Shown: piece by piece, positions 36,590-47,645 of the stretch
Position numbering within the stretch: position 1 is the first letter of the stretch
Layout: every line of letters starts with the position of its first letter
Origin: Welwitschia mirabilis
Lineage: Eukaryota > Gnetophyta > Gnetopsida > Welwitschiales
Assembly: GCA_051453625.1 (NCBI GenBank)
Contig: JBOZIK010000001.1
Location: 280,055,654 to 280,119,653, forward strand
Length of the DNA stretch: 64,000 nucleotides
Direction: 5' to 3'
Position numbers and translations under genes: made by a program
Notes under the pieces: model-generated
Told to the model about the DNA's origin: nothing
The model's input: only the letters and a program-made list of their open reading frames with translations
Database searches by the model: none

Positions 36590-36931
36590 TAGTTTTATCA
36601 CTTAAACAAAATGGTGGAAAAAGAGTTCATTTTAAAATAATAGAAAATTATAGATGTCTATGCTATAATTATGGTACTACTATCCATAGCCACATCCATC
36701 TAAATTATGATTTGAGGAATGTATTTTATTAGAGAAATTCCAAGTGAACTCAAGAAGATTTATGGTGAAATCAATAAAAGCATCTTTAGGATTCTATTGA
36801 TAAAGGCCATGAATTTGAAGACAAAGAAGGGAAAATCCATGTATAACTTAACTAAGAAGGTGAACTCAATTTTTAGGCATATTAGAAATCATGATACTGA
36901 AGTTTGTGTTATTAATATGATGTGTGATTAA
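36590..36931 (+). pseudogene. Possible LINE ORF1 zinc-knuckle fragment
   Basis: Plus-strand translation LSLKQNGGKRVHFKIIENY followed by RCLCYNYGTTIHSHIHLNYD resembles the end of plant LINE ORF1, where a strand pair precedes a C-x2-C-x4-H-x4-C knuckle (ICFHCGRIGH). The second Cys would be Tyr and the last Cys Asn. A 70-residue Lys-rich open piece (36,719-36,931) follows. Assignment is tentative. Confidence 0.3.
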
Positions 36932-38380
36932 TATGATAGATTGTAAAATGAAATTACTTCCTAGCTATTAAAAGATATTTTTATAAAATTTTAACGACTT
37001 TAAAAATCATACTAGGTAATTTTAATTATTTTTTATGTTAAAAATAAAAAATAAATAAATATAAAAGATCATAAAAACCAAAATGAGGATACTACAAAAC
37101 TTACTTATTTATCAAAAAAATTTCATATTTGTAGTCAAAAACAAATAAGAAAAAAAGGATAATTCCATGGAAAGTGTTTTCTATGTAGAAATAAGTGTGA
37201 GGTAGTGAAACTTTATTGGTATAATTTGAATATAAGCACATAAAAGCAAAATAGGACATAGGAATGCTCTATTACCATGTTAAGAATTTGTGAAAAAGTA
37301 GTTTGTGTGAAATTGATTTCAGTAAATTAGTAAATCTTGAAGTTGATTTTTGATTATAAAGAAAAAGAAGTAAAAAGGAAAAAGAAAACTTTTTATTATA
37401 TGAAATATTTAATAAGGAATTATTAAATAATTAATAATAAATTAACATTACAAATAGTAATGCATAGTTGTATTTAGGCAGGTGGTATGTGGATGATCAC
37501 CAGCCTAAGTCGTCAACTTAGGCTTTTCTCACTCTTAGTATCTTGTCATACTTCTTGTTATATGGTGGATTGATCTTAGTGTTTTCCTTCTTCTCATTCA
37601 TCATTTTTAATGATTATCCTTATCTCATAGTCCATTAGTAAGAAATTTTGTGTCTTTTGGATATGAAATAAAACATGTTGTTATGCATTTTATTAATAAA
37701 TTTAATAATTATTTTATTTATTATGTTAACTTACTAGCACTCCATTTTAATTTTAACTTGGTTTTATACTTTTAGACTCTAATCTTTATTTTTGAATTCA
37801 TCTAAATTTGCCTTATCTTCATTTTTGATTTGTCTACTTTTTGAATTAGTTTGTTAATCTTTACTTTTTTTTCTTTTATTAAGTTTTTTAATTTTTAAAA
37901 CCACTTTTTCTTCTCAAATTTTTTCTTATAATAAGTACAACAACAAAATTTAAAAAACTTCATCATTTCTAGTTTTTTAAATATCTTGTTTCATCTTAAG
38001 GTATTATTTTAATGGCTAGCCATATTTGTTGCTTCATCTTATTTTAATACTTTATCTTCAGTTTGTTTATTCCAAATTGACAAATCATTGATTTGGTAAT
38101 AAATATCATATTATTCTTGGAAGATAACTTATTTAAAAAATTTTCAAGTATTTATTTCATGTTAGGACTTGTTTTTTTTCCCTAGATGAAGTTATAAAAT
38201 AACATAAATACAAAGACTTTACACAACTTTGGTTTTCATTAATTTAGGGTTTTCATTAATTTAGTAAAAATTGAATTTTTACAAGGTAGACATAAAGGTA
38301 AAAACATAATAAATTTTTGAATATAACAAAATTAATTTACTAGTTTTAGCAGCTAGTTTAACATGTCTTCAAGTTTGTCT
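36932..38380. other. Unassigned AT-rich sequence with a short perfect hairpin
   Basis: No coding similarity. AGCCTAAGT-CGTCA-ACTTAGGCT at 37,502-37,524 is a perfect 9-bp stem with a 5-base loop. Confidence 0.4.
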
Positions 38381-38389
38381 ATTTATTAG

Positions 38390-38662
38390 TAGTTCCTTCA
38401 CTGGCTTATTTCATTAAATTAGTTGTATTACCTACATTGGCTAGTTCATTAGTCTTTTTAGTATTTTATTTAGATTGGTTAGGTGACATAAGATTAAGAT
38501 AATCTACTTGTATTATAACTTGGGATTGACACAATTCTTAGATTTGGACATGAAACTCATCAATGATGCTTTATTCTTTATCAAGTTCTTTAGCTTTTTG
38601 GTCTCTTTCTTGAGAGAGTTGATCCCTCTTCCCTTTAAGCTGAGTATAACCACCGCACTTAA
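38390..38662 (-). pseudogene. Fragment with coiled-coil-like coding, unrecognised
   Basis: Minus strand of about 38,657-38,568 reads through without a stop as a highly charged heptad-like stretch, including LKGKRDQLSQERDQKAKELD. After a few stops it continues as an Asn/Thr-rich sequence (TNELANVGNTTNLM) near 38,440. A 14-base T tract lies just to the right (38,664-38,680). It could be a piece of a host gene or of another transposon. Confidence 0.3.
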
Positions 38663-38689
38663 CTTTTTTTTTTTTTTTGTTTAGAGGAG

Positions 38690-40158
38690 GCATTAAGAAG
38701 TTAGAAGTTGTTTAAGTCAATTAAAATACTTAGCATAACCAAGGATGAACTTCTACTTATATTTCATTAGTATAATTTTATGTTTTAAAGAAAAGTAAAC
38801 ACTATAGATATCTCTTACAAAATTAAATATAGATTACTTTAGTTTGTAAACCATAGTAATGTCATACTTTTATGTTCTATATTTCTCCCTAGTTTTTATC
38901 ACATAGAGATATCTTATCTATGGTTGATGAGATTTAAACCTTTTATAATACATACACGGATATAGGTTTAAGTTAATTCTTAACCAATATAATAGGAGGT
39001 GTAAGCCCTATTAATAACCTTCCAACTTGACATATTTTTGTCATCTAGACATGAGTTGGACTTATTTGGAGATCTAAACTATAGAAAACATAGTAGACTC
39101 ATTCCATAAGCTTAGACATCACCTTAATAATTTATCAAAAAGGATAGAGATAATACATGAGATGGATGCATGTGATCCCCACTTCCTTAAAGCATCTCAA
39201 TATTGTGTAACATAAGCCTTTGATACCAAGGGCTTAAGAGATTATATTAAAGTAAGCCCTTACATTTGTAGGACAAGAGAGTAATAATTAAATCCACTTC
39301 TAAAAAATTTTATATAAAAATTACAATGAAACCCATCTTAGTAATGGTGTCCATGTATGGAGATAATAATTACTAGAATTGTTTTCATTTAGTTATCATT
39401 TGATGAATACACCACACAAATGTAGGCATATAATCTTTTCTAACATCTATATTTATTTGATTATTTACCTAAAAAATAATTGTAACTTTTTTTATTAAAA
39501 CAATTATGTATACAAGTAAAAGAAATATATATAAATTTATTTGGCATATTAAGAGATACTTACATTTGAAAAGTATAGTAATGATAATCAAGCTAGATGA
39601 AATAGCTTTCTTTTATTTCATATTAACAGTAGTAAATTCCAAATAAATTACAATATTACTTTAAAGTCCTTTTTGAAAAAAAAAAATTCTATACCTGAAA
39701 CTATGCCATCTTTAGGCCTCCTTTCTCTAAGTTTAACTAATAAATTTTACTGTGATAATATGACTAATAAGGATAAATGAGAGTAAATGTATAGATAAAT
39801 AAAAATATAAAATGTAAAGCTTATATAAAATTCATAAAACTACAAAACAAATAAAAGGCATGAAAATTAAATGGATTAATTGAGTTAATTAAGTTGTTGC
39901 AGTGAAAATTCTCATAAGTTTCTAAGTATATGTATTAGTGTGTGTGGCATTATTAATATTAAAAAAGCAAAAGAACAACAAATTCCTTGAAGGGTCAAAT
40001 ACTTAATCTTAACTCATGTCAAATAGGAATTTTACTTACTATTCAAAAACAAAAGCCTTAATAAGAAAGTAATAAATTATTTTTATCAAAGACTATATAC
40101 AAAAACTAATATAAAATAAACTTATTTTAATTATTATTTATTTTAAATTTNNNNNNNN
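38690..40158. other. Unassigned AT-rich sequence, perhaps partly copia-2 3' LTR
   Basis: No protein similarity recognised. An 8-base gap is at 40,151-40,158. The copia-2 3' LTR must lie at the right end of this region, but its left border was not found because no matching 5' LTR is visible on the other side of copia-2. Confidence 0.35.
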
Positions 40159-40280
40159 TTAGTGTAAAAATATAATCTAATAATTATTAATTAGATAAAA
40201 ATAAATTAACTACATATAGATGTTATATTAATTTATTATATGCCATTAACTATTATAATTATTAGTTAATGACACTAACA
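40159..40280 (-). repeat. Start of copia-2 3' LTR
   Basis: Minus strand AAAGAGGGAAAATTAGCAAA followed by TGTTAGTGTCATTAACTAA reads as polypurine tract plus LTR start. A palindrome CATTAACTA/TAGTTAATG (40,244-40,271) lies at the LTR edge. Left extent unknown. Confidence 0.45.
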
Positions 40281-40406
40281 TTTGCTAATTTTCCCTCTTT
40301 TAAATGATGAGGTGAAGAACTTAATAGTAACATAAACTTCTCAAACTCATTGATATTTACTAGTTTTATAAAGCCATCAGTAACTTTGACATGGACTTAA
40401 TGTAAG
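40281..40406 (-). pseudogene. Copia-2 pol C-terminus
   Basis: Minus-strand frame reads VHVKVTDGFIKLVNINEFEK and then a Lys-Glu-Gly piece, matching the end of copia pol (V-TKDQ-ADIFTKPL---KFE-FR--LG). It is the continuation of the RNase H that breaks off at 47,646, separated by the copia-1 insertion. Confidence 0.65.
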
Positions 40407-40656
40407 TGACATGATGTGATATCAACATTCTATTTTTATACTTCAAATATATTATGATTTTGTTTCTTTTATTTTGTTAACTTCCTGAGAGATTTTATCA
40501 AGATAAATCCCTTGATTTACTTGTATCCATTTTTGGATGTATTTATTTATATTTAATGAGGATTGACCTTATGGCAAAGTAATATAGACATAATTATACA
40601 TAGAATACAATTTTCTACAAAACTATCTTGAATTTGTGAGTTCATTACTTCTCTCA
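40407..40656 (+). repeat. Copia-1 5' LTR
   Basis: 250 bp, from TGACATGATGTGATATCAAC to TTACTTCTCTCA. It matches 47,387-47,640 (AATTTTCTACAAAA, GTGAGTTCATTA, TTTTTGGATGT) and is followed 2 bp later by an initiator-Met primer-binding site. Confidence 0.75.
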
Positions 40657-40658
40657 AT

Positions 40659-40671
40659 TGGTATCAGAGCC
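40659..40671 (+). promoter_or_regulatory. Primer-binding site, initiator tRNA-Met
   Basis: TGGTATCAGAGCC is complementary to the 3' end of plant initiator tRNA-Met and standard for Ty1/copia. Unlike the Athila sites it is unmutated. Confidence 0.85.
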
Positions 40672-40699
40672 AAGGTTATCTTGTTTATTAAAGCTTTAA

Positions 40700-42960
40700 T
40701 AGTTATGATGGCACAAGAAAGTCAAGATAGTACTTCTATATTTATGTTCATGTATGCTCCTTACTTTTTAGGAGAGAATTATGATTATTAGATAATCAAG
40801 ATGAGTATGTTCTTAATGTCTCAAAATCCCTATGATTTGATGGTTGTTGTAGTGTATCACATTGCAGATCCAATAAATTTTGCATTCATGGAATGCAATA
40901 AATCTAGAACACTTTTCGTACTCTAGATGAGTGTAAGTGATATAATCTTTTCAAAGATTGTGAGTCACACACATGCAAAAGTATCTTGAAAAGCTCTTGA
41001 AACCAAGGATAAAAGATCAAATCAAGTAAGGAATGTATATTACAAATTATTACCAGAGAATATGAGACTCTTATCGTGAAAAAGTTTGAATCTCTTGAGC
41101 ATTAAATCAAACTTGTTCAAGAGATTATGAATGTGCTACAAACTTATGGAGAAAACATCAAAGAATTAAAGATCATGGGAAATATTCTCTAAATAATCAC
41201 AAGGCACTATGATCCTCTCATATATTCAATAGAAAAGAGTAAAGACATTAATCAATTAATAATGGTCAAGCTCATTGAAAGTTTTAAAACCTTTAAGTAA
41301 GAAAAACCAGTTGCATGGAGAATATACAATAAATGATTTTCATATCTAGAAAAGCACAATGATATCTTCACACCAACATTAGCATCTAGAACAATCATCC
41401 AATTAAGGACACGGTATTAATAATCATGGTCAAAGGAATAACAATCACAATGATCAAAATCATCATGATCAAGGAGAGATCAAGGATGAATTGAATTTAG
41501 ATTAGATTCAACTAGATCTAGAAAATGGTGTAATTATTACAAAAGAGAAAATCACATAAAATTAAATTTTTGGTTAAATAAAAAGCATCAGAAGAAAGAA
41601 TATGCACATTATATTGAAGAAGAAAAGGAAGAAAATCATGAAGAACTTTTCATCATTGAGAAAAGTTAAGATCAAAGCTCTTAACTTACATTCAGTGCTT
41701 GATCTTTCACAAACATGTACAATGTTTGGTATGTGGATAATAGTTGTAATTACCATATAACTGACAACATATCCCCACTAATTAATGTACACAAAAGTAA
41801 AGGAGAAGTAACAATTGATATGAGTGCAAAAGTAATCATCATAGAAATTGGCTCACTATATTTCTACAAATAGAAGTAAGTCATATATTATGTTTGATAT
41901 TTATCTTATCGTTGATTTAAAGAAGAATCTATCAAGTGCTGGTTAGCTTTACCTTAAAGGATACAAAGTAGAATTTATCAATGGTTTTTGCAAAATTAGT
42001 AAATATAATGGTAAAAAATAGCATTAATACCTATGAGTCAAAATAGAATGTATAAGTTGCTGATACAAAAGAATATCAACTATTTAATGATAATGAAATT
42101 AGATTCATGTCTATAGCACCTCAAATTAGGACATGTTAATTTGGATCTATGAATATAATGCAAAGAAGGTATCTATTTAAGGTATGTCTAAATTTTGTCT
42201 TCCTGATTCAAGAAATTATTAGATCTATACCATAGAAAAGACAAAGAGATTACCATTTTCAAAGCCTAGACATAGATTTGAAAATTATTTAGATCTAGTG
42301 CATATGGATCTATGTGTCCACTACAAATAATGAGTTTTTATAAGAAGTGGATATCTGTATGTAATAGTTGATAATTACTCTAGAATGTCTTGGAGTTATT
42401 TCCTTCAAACTAAAAATTAGACTTTAGAATACTTCAAAGTATTTAAGAATGTGGTGGAAACACAAAAGGAAGATACTTTGAAGAAAATTAGAATTGATAG
42501 AGGAGAAGAGTTTATGTCAAATGATTTTAAGCAATTTTGTAAATATAATGGTATAGTTCATTAAACTACTGTAGCATATACTCCACAAAAAAATGGGGAG
42601 GCAGAAAGAAAAAGTGAAATAATCATGATAATGGCCAAATGTCTTCTACATCAAAGTAGTTTAATTTAATGCATTTTAAAGTAAAGCATGTGCTAAGGTC
42701 ATCTATATTTTAAATCATGCATGGTATGAACATACGGCTAATGTTTCTCATTTAAAGATTTTTGACTCACTCTACCATGTTAAAGAACCTAAGTAACATC
42801 ATTGAAAGCTAGATGAGAAAGCTTAAATCTACACATTTCTAATATCTAAATGTTATTCTATAGCATTTTAATTTTTTTATGTGTAAAAAACCTAGAATTT
42901 AGATCTCTTAAAATATAATATTTAATGAGAGCTTTACATATAAGGAAAATTTCTCCCCAC
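40700..42960 (+). pseudogene. Copia-1 gag, protease and integrase
   Basis: Plus strand, many stops. Gag starts near 40,705 (MMAQESQDSTSIF) with YAPYFLGENYDY and MSMFLMSQNPYDLM; near 41,150 GENIKELKIMG and YSIEKSKDINQL match the copia gag core (GE-I-D-R-VEKIL, IEESKDL--L). KWCNYYKRENHIK at about 41,522 is a zinc-knuckle remnant, followed by WYVDNSCNYHIT at about 41,725, the protease active-site region (W-IDSGC-NHMT), with Gly lost. Integrase: LRLDRGEEF-type IRIDRGEEFMSNDFKQFC at about 42,490-42,545, then YTPQKNGEAERKSEIIMIMA at 42,578-42,640. LKIFDSLYHV near 42,755 marks its C-terminal part. The RT half is not present; CT-rich DNA and a LINE follow. Confidence 0.8.
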
Positions 42961-43500
42961 TAATAGCTCCACCTTCCAAAGTTTATTTCATTATCCCAAA
43001 CTTAAATATCACCTCTAATAACCCTTCTTCCCTTTATCTCTCTCCACTTTTCCTCCCTTAATAACCTGTTCTCATTCCCCATCTCTTCCCTTAAATATCT
43101 CATCATTATTATTTAACTTAACAATCTCCCCTCTGTTCTCTTACAAAATATCTCTTACTCTTCCCCTAATTATAAACATCCTAACCATCTTTTCTAATAC
43201 TATGCATCTTACCTCATATCTTATTACCTTATTCCGTTCTATTTAAATCCCATTCCATCTTACTTCTTCTTATATATTTTTTCATATTCCTACTTCCATG
43301 ACCCCATCATCTTGTTTCCTTTTCCACTTTCTAATGTGAAATTAGTTCAACTGAAGCATCCCCTTACACCTTATTTGATATCCTTAAAATCTCATCCTCC
43401 TCCTCAATCTATCTCATCCTCCACATATCTTCTCACCTAGATTGGGTTTATTTATCTTATAATAACTTAGTTTCTTTTCACTCTAAAAAAGGATTACAAG
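42961..43500 (+). other. Pyrimidine-rich, G-poor tract
   Basis: Strongly C/T-rich on the plus strand (for example 43,020-43,330). Similar composition returns at 47,030-47,290 on the other side of the LINE. No frame or repeat unit recognised. Confidence 0.5.
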
Positions 43501-43509
43501 TCTAAACAT

Positions 43510-46500
43510 ATTATTCTTAGCTTTTATCTGATCATTTCCTTATCTCTTAGTTGCTTTAAAAGTTTAATGATTCATCATTTTCTTGAGACCTTTTTATTTT
43601 TAATACTTCATTTTTGCATAGTAGCTTCTTATGTAATCTCATTCTACACTGTTGTAATTTATTACCAAGACCTTTGAGTAGCACTAGATGGATTAATTAG
43701 TGCAATGAAGAATATAATAAACTCTAGCATATGATTAAGAAATTTGATGAGCTCTCTACTAGAAATACTCAAAAATATAAGACAAAACTCCTCACTCATA
43801 TTCAGGCTCTTTAATTCAAATTGATGCAAGAAATGGCACAAAATTATATTTTTCTTTATTACTTTTTACTAAATCTATGCTTCAACAAATTGAGCATCAT
43901 GAGGCTTGTGGAAAAAAAATTTAAGCTAATATTTCTTAGATCTGTATGGGTGATTAGACCTCTCTTGAATTTTTTCATTTTCATAAGGGCAAATTTTTCC
44001 TCCCTAAATGGATGTCATTCATATAGATCAAGGATTGTATGACAGTCAAGAAAATATTTTACTCTCATTATTTTAGCCTTTTTAAGAAAGGGTCTATTTA
44101 CATGAAGATTTTAAATATTTTTCTCAATTGTGAATCCTCCTTTTAATAGATATATTTTTAAAGAATATAAATACTTATCCAAAGATGCATTCACATCTAC
44201 TTTGAAACAACTAAATGATGGTAAAATACCCAGTCTTGATGGCCTTTATTCAAAAATTTTTAAATGATTCTAGAAAAATATAGGGGATGATGCTTACTAG
44301 GTCTATTTAGAGGCTCTTCATAATGGCTCTTTAGGAACAATCTTAAACATAGGCATTGTTAAGCTTATTTCTAAATCTAGAGATTCTTTTCTCATTAATA
44401 ATTAGAGAGCTATTACTCTGCTTAATGTTCTTTACAAAATTATTATGAAAGCTATTGCTAATAGATTAAATAATTTTCTCCTTAATCTTATTAATAAGGA
44501 TTGGATAAGATTTGTGAAAAATAGATATATTCTAGACAATGTCATTATAGATATAGGGTGCATGAATTAGGCTTCTACTTCATCCCAAAAAGCTCTTTTG
44601 TTAAATTGTATTTCTCCAAGGCTTATGATCAATTAGATTAAATCTATCTTCTCTCTCATTAACCATTAAAATTTAGGAAAAGTTGTTTAATATTACATTA
44701 AAATACTTCTTTTAGATGTAGACTCCTTAATTTGTATTAATGGTTAATTTTCTCCCAGTATTAATGTGGGTAGATCTATCTGCTAAGCATGCCCTTTAGT
44801 TCCTTATCTATTCATTATTATAGCAGATGCACTAGAAGCCATGCTTAATGCTAAGAAAATCCATTCTAGTCCTAGAGGAAAGTCCTCCATATCTAATTTT
44901 CTAATGACGCATTTTTACTTTTGAAGGAAACTAAATAAAATCTACAAGTTGCTCTAGATGTGGTTTATATTTCTTGTAAAGATTTTAACTCTTTAATTAA
45001 TATTAATAAAACTCAAGCCATTAAGTGGCTTTCTCCTACAAATAGATTTACTCTTCTTTATATTATTTTAGCCCTTAAAGACTCCCATAACTCTCTTTGG
45101 TTGAAAGTAATTGATAAGATTCGGAATCAAATCCTTAAATGGGCTTCTAAGCCTCTCTCTATGGTAGGATAATTGGTGAATACTAAACATATTTTAAGTG
45201 CTATTTTGGTTTACTATGCTTTTGTTATGGTTATTTTTAAGAAGGCAATAGAATTTATTAACAAGCTTCTTTAGAGTTTTATTTGGGGAGACAAGGATAA
45301 TCATAAATCTTTTCATCATGTGGATTGGGAACTTTTCTTTATTTGATAAAACTATTAAAAACCTTAATATTTCTTCTATTAAGAAGTAGGGGATTTTTTA
45401 ACCTCTAAGTAGGTTACTTGATCTTTCCAGGGAAATGAATCCAATAAAGTGTTTTTAAGTCATTACTATTGTAAAGGAAAATTTCTTCTTCCTCTACTTT
45501 GATCACTTTCATTGGAGCAAGCTTCAAGGTTCTTATGTTTTCCAATAAATCTGAGGTTATTGGAATAAATTTAAAATTCATCTCACTTGAAAGCCTTAAG
45601 GTCTCTCTCAAGTTAACTTGGACTGACACTGCTTTTGGTGATCCCTTCCTTTTGAACTTGACTCCCTACCTTTTGCCCCATATTTTAAGCTTAAAGCCAA
45701 AATTTTAACTCAAAAATGCCTTTTACATGTAGGTCAACTATTGATCATTAATTAGGTTACTCCTTCCTTATGTTGGCAATCTTTTAAGACTAAATGACAA
45801 TTCCAAATGCAAGATCTTCCCTTTCTTAGACATGTGGAAATGATATTAAGTAATTATAGCTAGCTTTATGGTAATTCCTCTTGGATGAATTATTGTGGCT
45901 AAATGAGTAGCTTATATGTCATTTTTCTTTATCCAAAGCTTATATTTGGCTTTATAATGTATGTGTCCTTCAAAGTTGTATGAATAAGAATTGTAACTTA
46001 GATTGATCAAAGGAGAAATGAAAGGCTTTATTTCTGAAATTATGAAAGTCAAAAGCTTAATTAAAGATTAAGATATTCTATTAGAACCTTTTTCATCATT
46101 ATCTTCTAATGGGCCAGCAGATTTAACACAATGGGGCTCCTCCTTTACAATGTCCTATTTGCAACATCACTGAATTTGTTTAGTATGTTTTTCAGGATTG
46201 TCATCTGGCTAAGCAACTTTGAACTTGGCTTTTTAGTCTATTTAGAGTCCTCTTTACTTATTCCTCTTCTCTTAGTTTACAAGATATAGTCAAGAATCAC
46301 TCTAATACTGGGTGGTAAATTTTGCTTATTGAATATATGTTCTTTTTATGGAAGTGTCATTAAAAGGCTTTCTTTCAGGGTGATCGTATCACTGCTTTTA
46401 CTTGAGGGGATATTGTTATTATTATTTCTGCTATCTTTTTCTTACTACTTTAAAAACTAGTTTTTAATAATATGCTTTTTCTTATGATATAATCCTAGGA

Positions 46501-46560
46501 GGTGTAATTAGCATTTTATTCCTTCTTTGAACTCTGTTAAAGGATGTTTATTTTCCTCTA
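43510..46560 (+). pseudogene. LINE ORF2: endonuclease end, reverse transcriptase, zinc-binding domain
   Basis: Plus strand, frameshifted. LLSDHFLIS near 43,530 matches the SDHCPI motif that closes the endonuclease domain. Around 43,950-44,020 FFHFHKGKFF resembles the pre-RT linker (NTKFFH). RT: GKIPSLDGLYSKIFK at about 44,220-44,270; LGTILNIGIVKLISKSRD at about 44,330-44,390; RAITLLNVLYKIIMKAIANR and LNNFLLNLI at about 44,407-44,490; RYILDNVIID at about 44,525; SKAYDQLD at about 44,615; CPLVPYLFIIIADALEAML at about 44,790-44,850. The zinc-binding end reads APPLQCPICNITEFV and then QDCHLAKQL near 46,135-46,220 (C-x2-C ... C). The active-site FADD segment is not clear. It is inserted in copia-1; the exact ends were not found. 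Confidence 0.75.
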
Positions 46561-47386
46561 TTACATTCAATGGCAGTGGCGTGTATGCCTATGCAATGAC
46601 ATCTACTTCAGAGACCATCTTCGTTTAATGCTGAGATTGCCTTGACTCAACTAGCCTAGTTTTCAATTTACTAGTAGATAAAGAAAGATCACAGTGAAGT
46701 TGAGTGATGCTCTATCAATTCCATCAAGTAGTACCATGGAGTCTCTGTGAATCAATGTCAACATGGCAAGAATTGAGAGAGATGATATGGCCTATATCAA
46801 GGAGGCTTCCTACTAGAATACTCAACAACTTAGCCTGATATGGCATTTTCACCATGCCAAGCTAAGTTGTTGACATGGAATTTTCACCATGCTAAACCAC
46901 TTTATCCTGCACTTTCTTCTAACATCTTTTTTTATTTATATGTGAGCCAATTTTCTAATGACCCATCATAGTATGTAAAAGGTGGACTTTTTTTATTGTT
47001 CACTTTATTTTAAATATTCTTCGTCTTTATTTAATTTTGAGAAGGGTTACCTTCTATTTTTCTAACACTTACCCTAGACCTAACATCCCATACCTTTTTG
47101 CCTATACCCTTTATCTTCTTAACCTTACCACCCCATATTATAATGACAAGGGGCAAGAGTGACCTCTTGATTTTACAAAGTCCCTTCCTTATTTTTTTTC
47201 CGCCTTACTCCATAATCACCTTATATTTTTTCCTTCTCATACATACAATTCTTTATCCTTATTCTCTTTTTGCTAATTTTTTACACTATTGAATAAACTC
47301 AATAGAAATAAAGAAGTGTAATGCATAATGAGCTAAGTGAAATTAATGAAAATATTCTTAATGTCAAAGAATCTAGCATTAGGAAG
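46561..47386 (+). other. Copia-1/LINE 3' flank with hairpin and CT-rich tract
   Basis: Non-coding. Holds a composite hairpin at 46,823-46,872, a 34-bp tandem duplication (46,837-46,893) and C/T-rich DNA at 47,030-47,290. The last bases before the LTR, GCATTAGGAAG, may be a weak polypurine tract. Confidence 0.4.
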
Positions 47387-47640
47387 TAAACGATAGGATG
47401 TGATGTTAACATTTTATTATTATACTTTAAATCTATTATGATTTTTTATTTCTTTTATTCTCTTAACTTTTTAAGAGATTTTCTCAAAAGGAGTACCTTG
47501 ATTAACTCTTGTTAATTTTTGGATGTGTTGGTCTATACTTAATGAGTCTTTACCTCATAGCAAAGTAATATACACATAACATACATACAACACAATTTTC
47601 TACAAAATTGTCTTGAATTGTGAGTTCATTATTTCTCTTT
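47387..47640 (+). repeat. Copia-1 3' LTR
   Basis: About 254 bp, homologous to 40,407-40,656 (GATGTGATGTTAACATTTTA, CAATTTTCTACAAAATTGTC). Terminal TG/CA have become TA/TT. Followed by GGAAG; GTAAG (40,402-40,406) precedes the 5' LTR, a plausible 5-bp target duplication with one change. Confidence 0.7.
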
Positions 47641-47645
47641 GGAAG

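Noticed and set aside
37502-37530. Hairpin followed by TTTTCTC as a bacterial-type terminator
   Set aside because: The context is a plant nuclear genome; such terminators are not expected and no transcript ends there visibly.
45414-45708. Overlapping open frames on both strands
   Set aside because: They lie within the LINE ORF2 region between RT and the zinc-binding end; neither shows a domain of its own.
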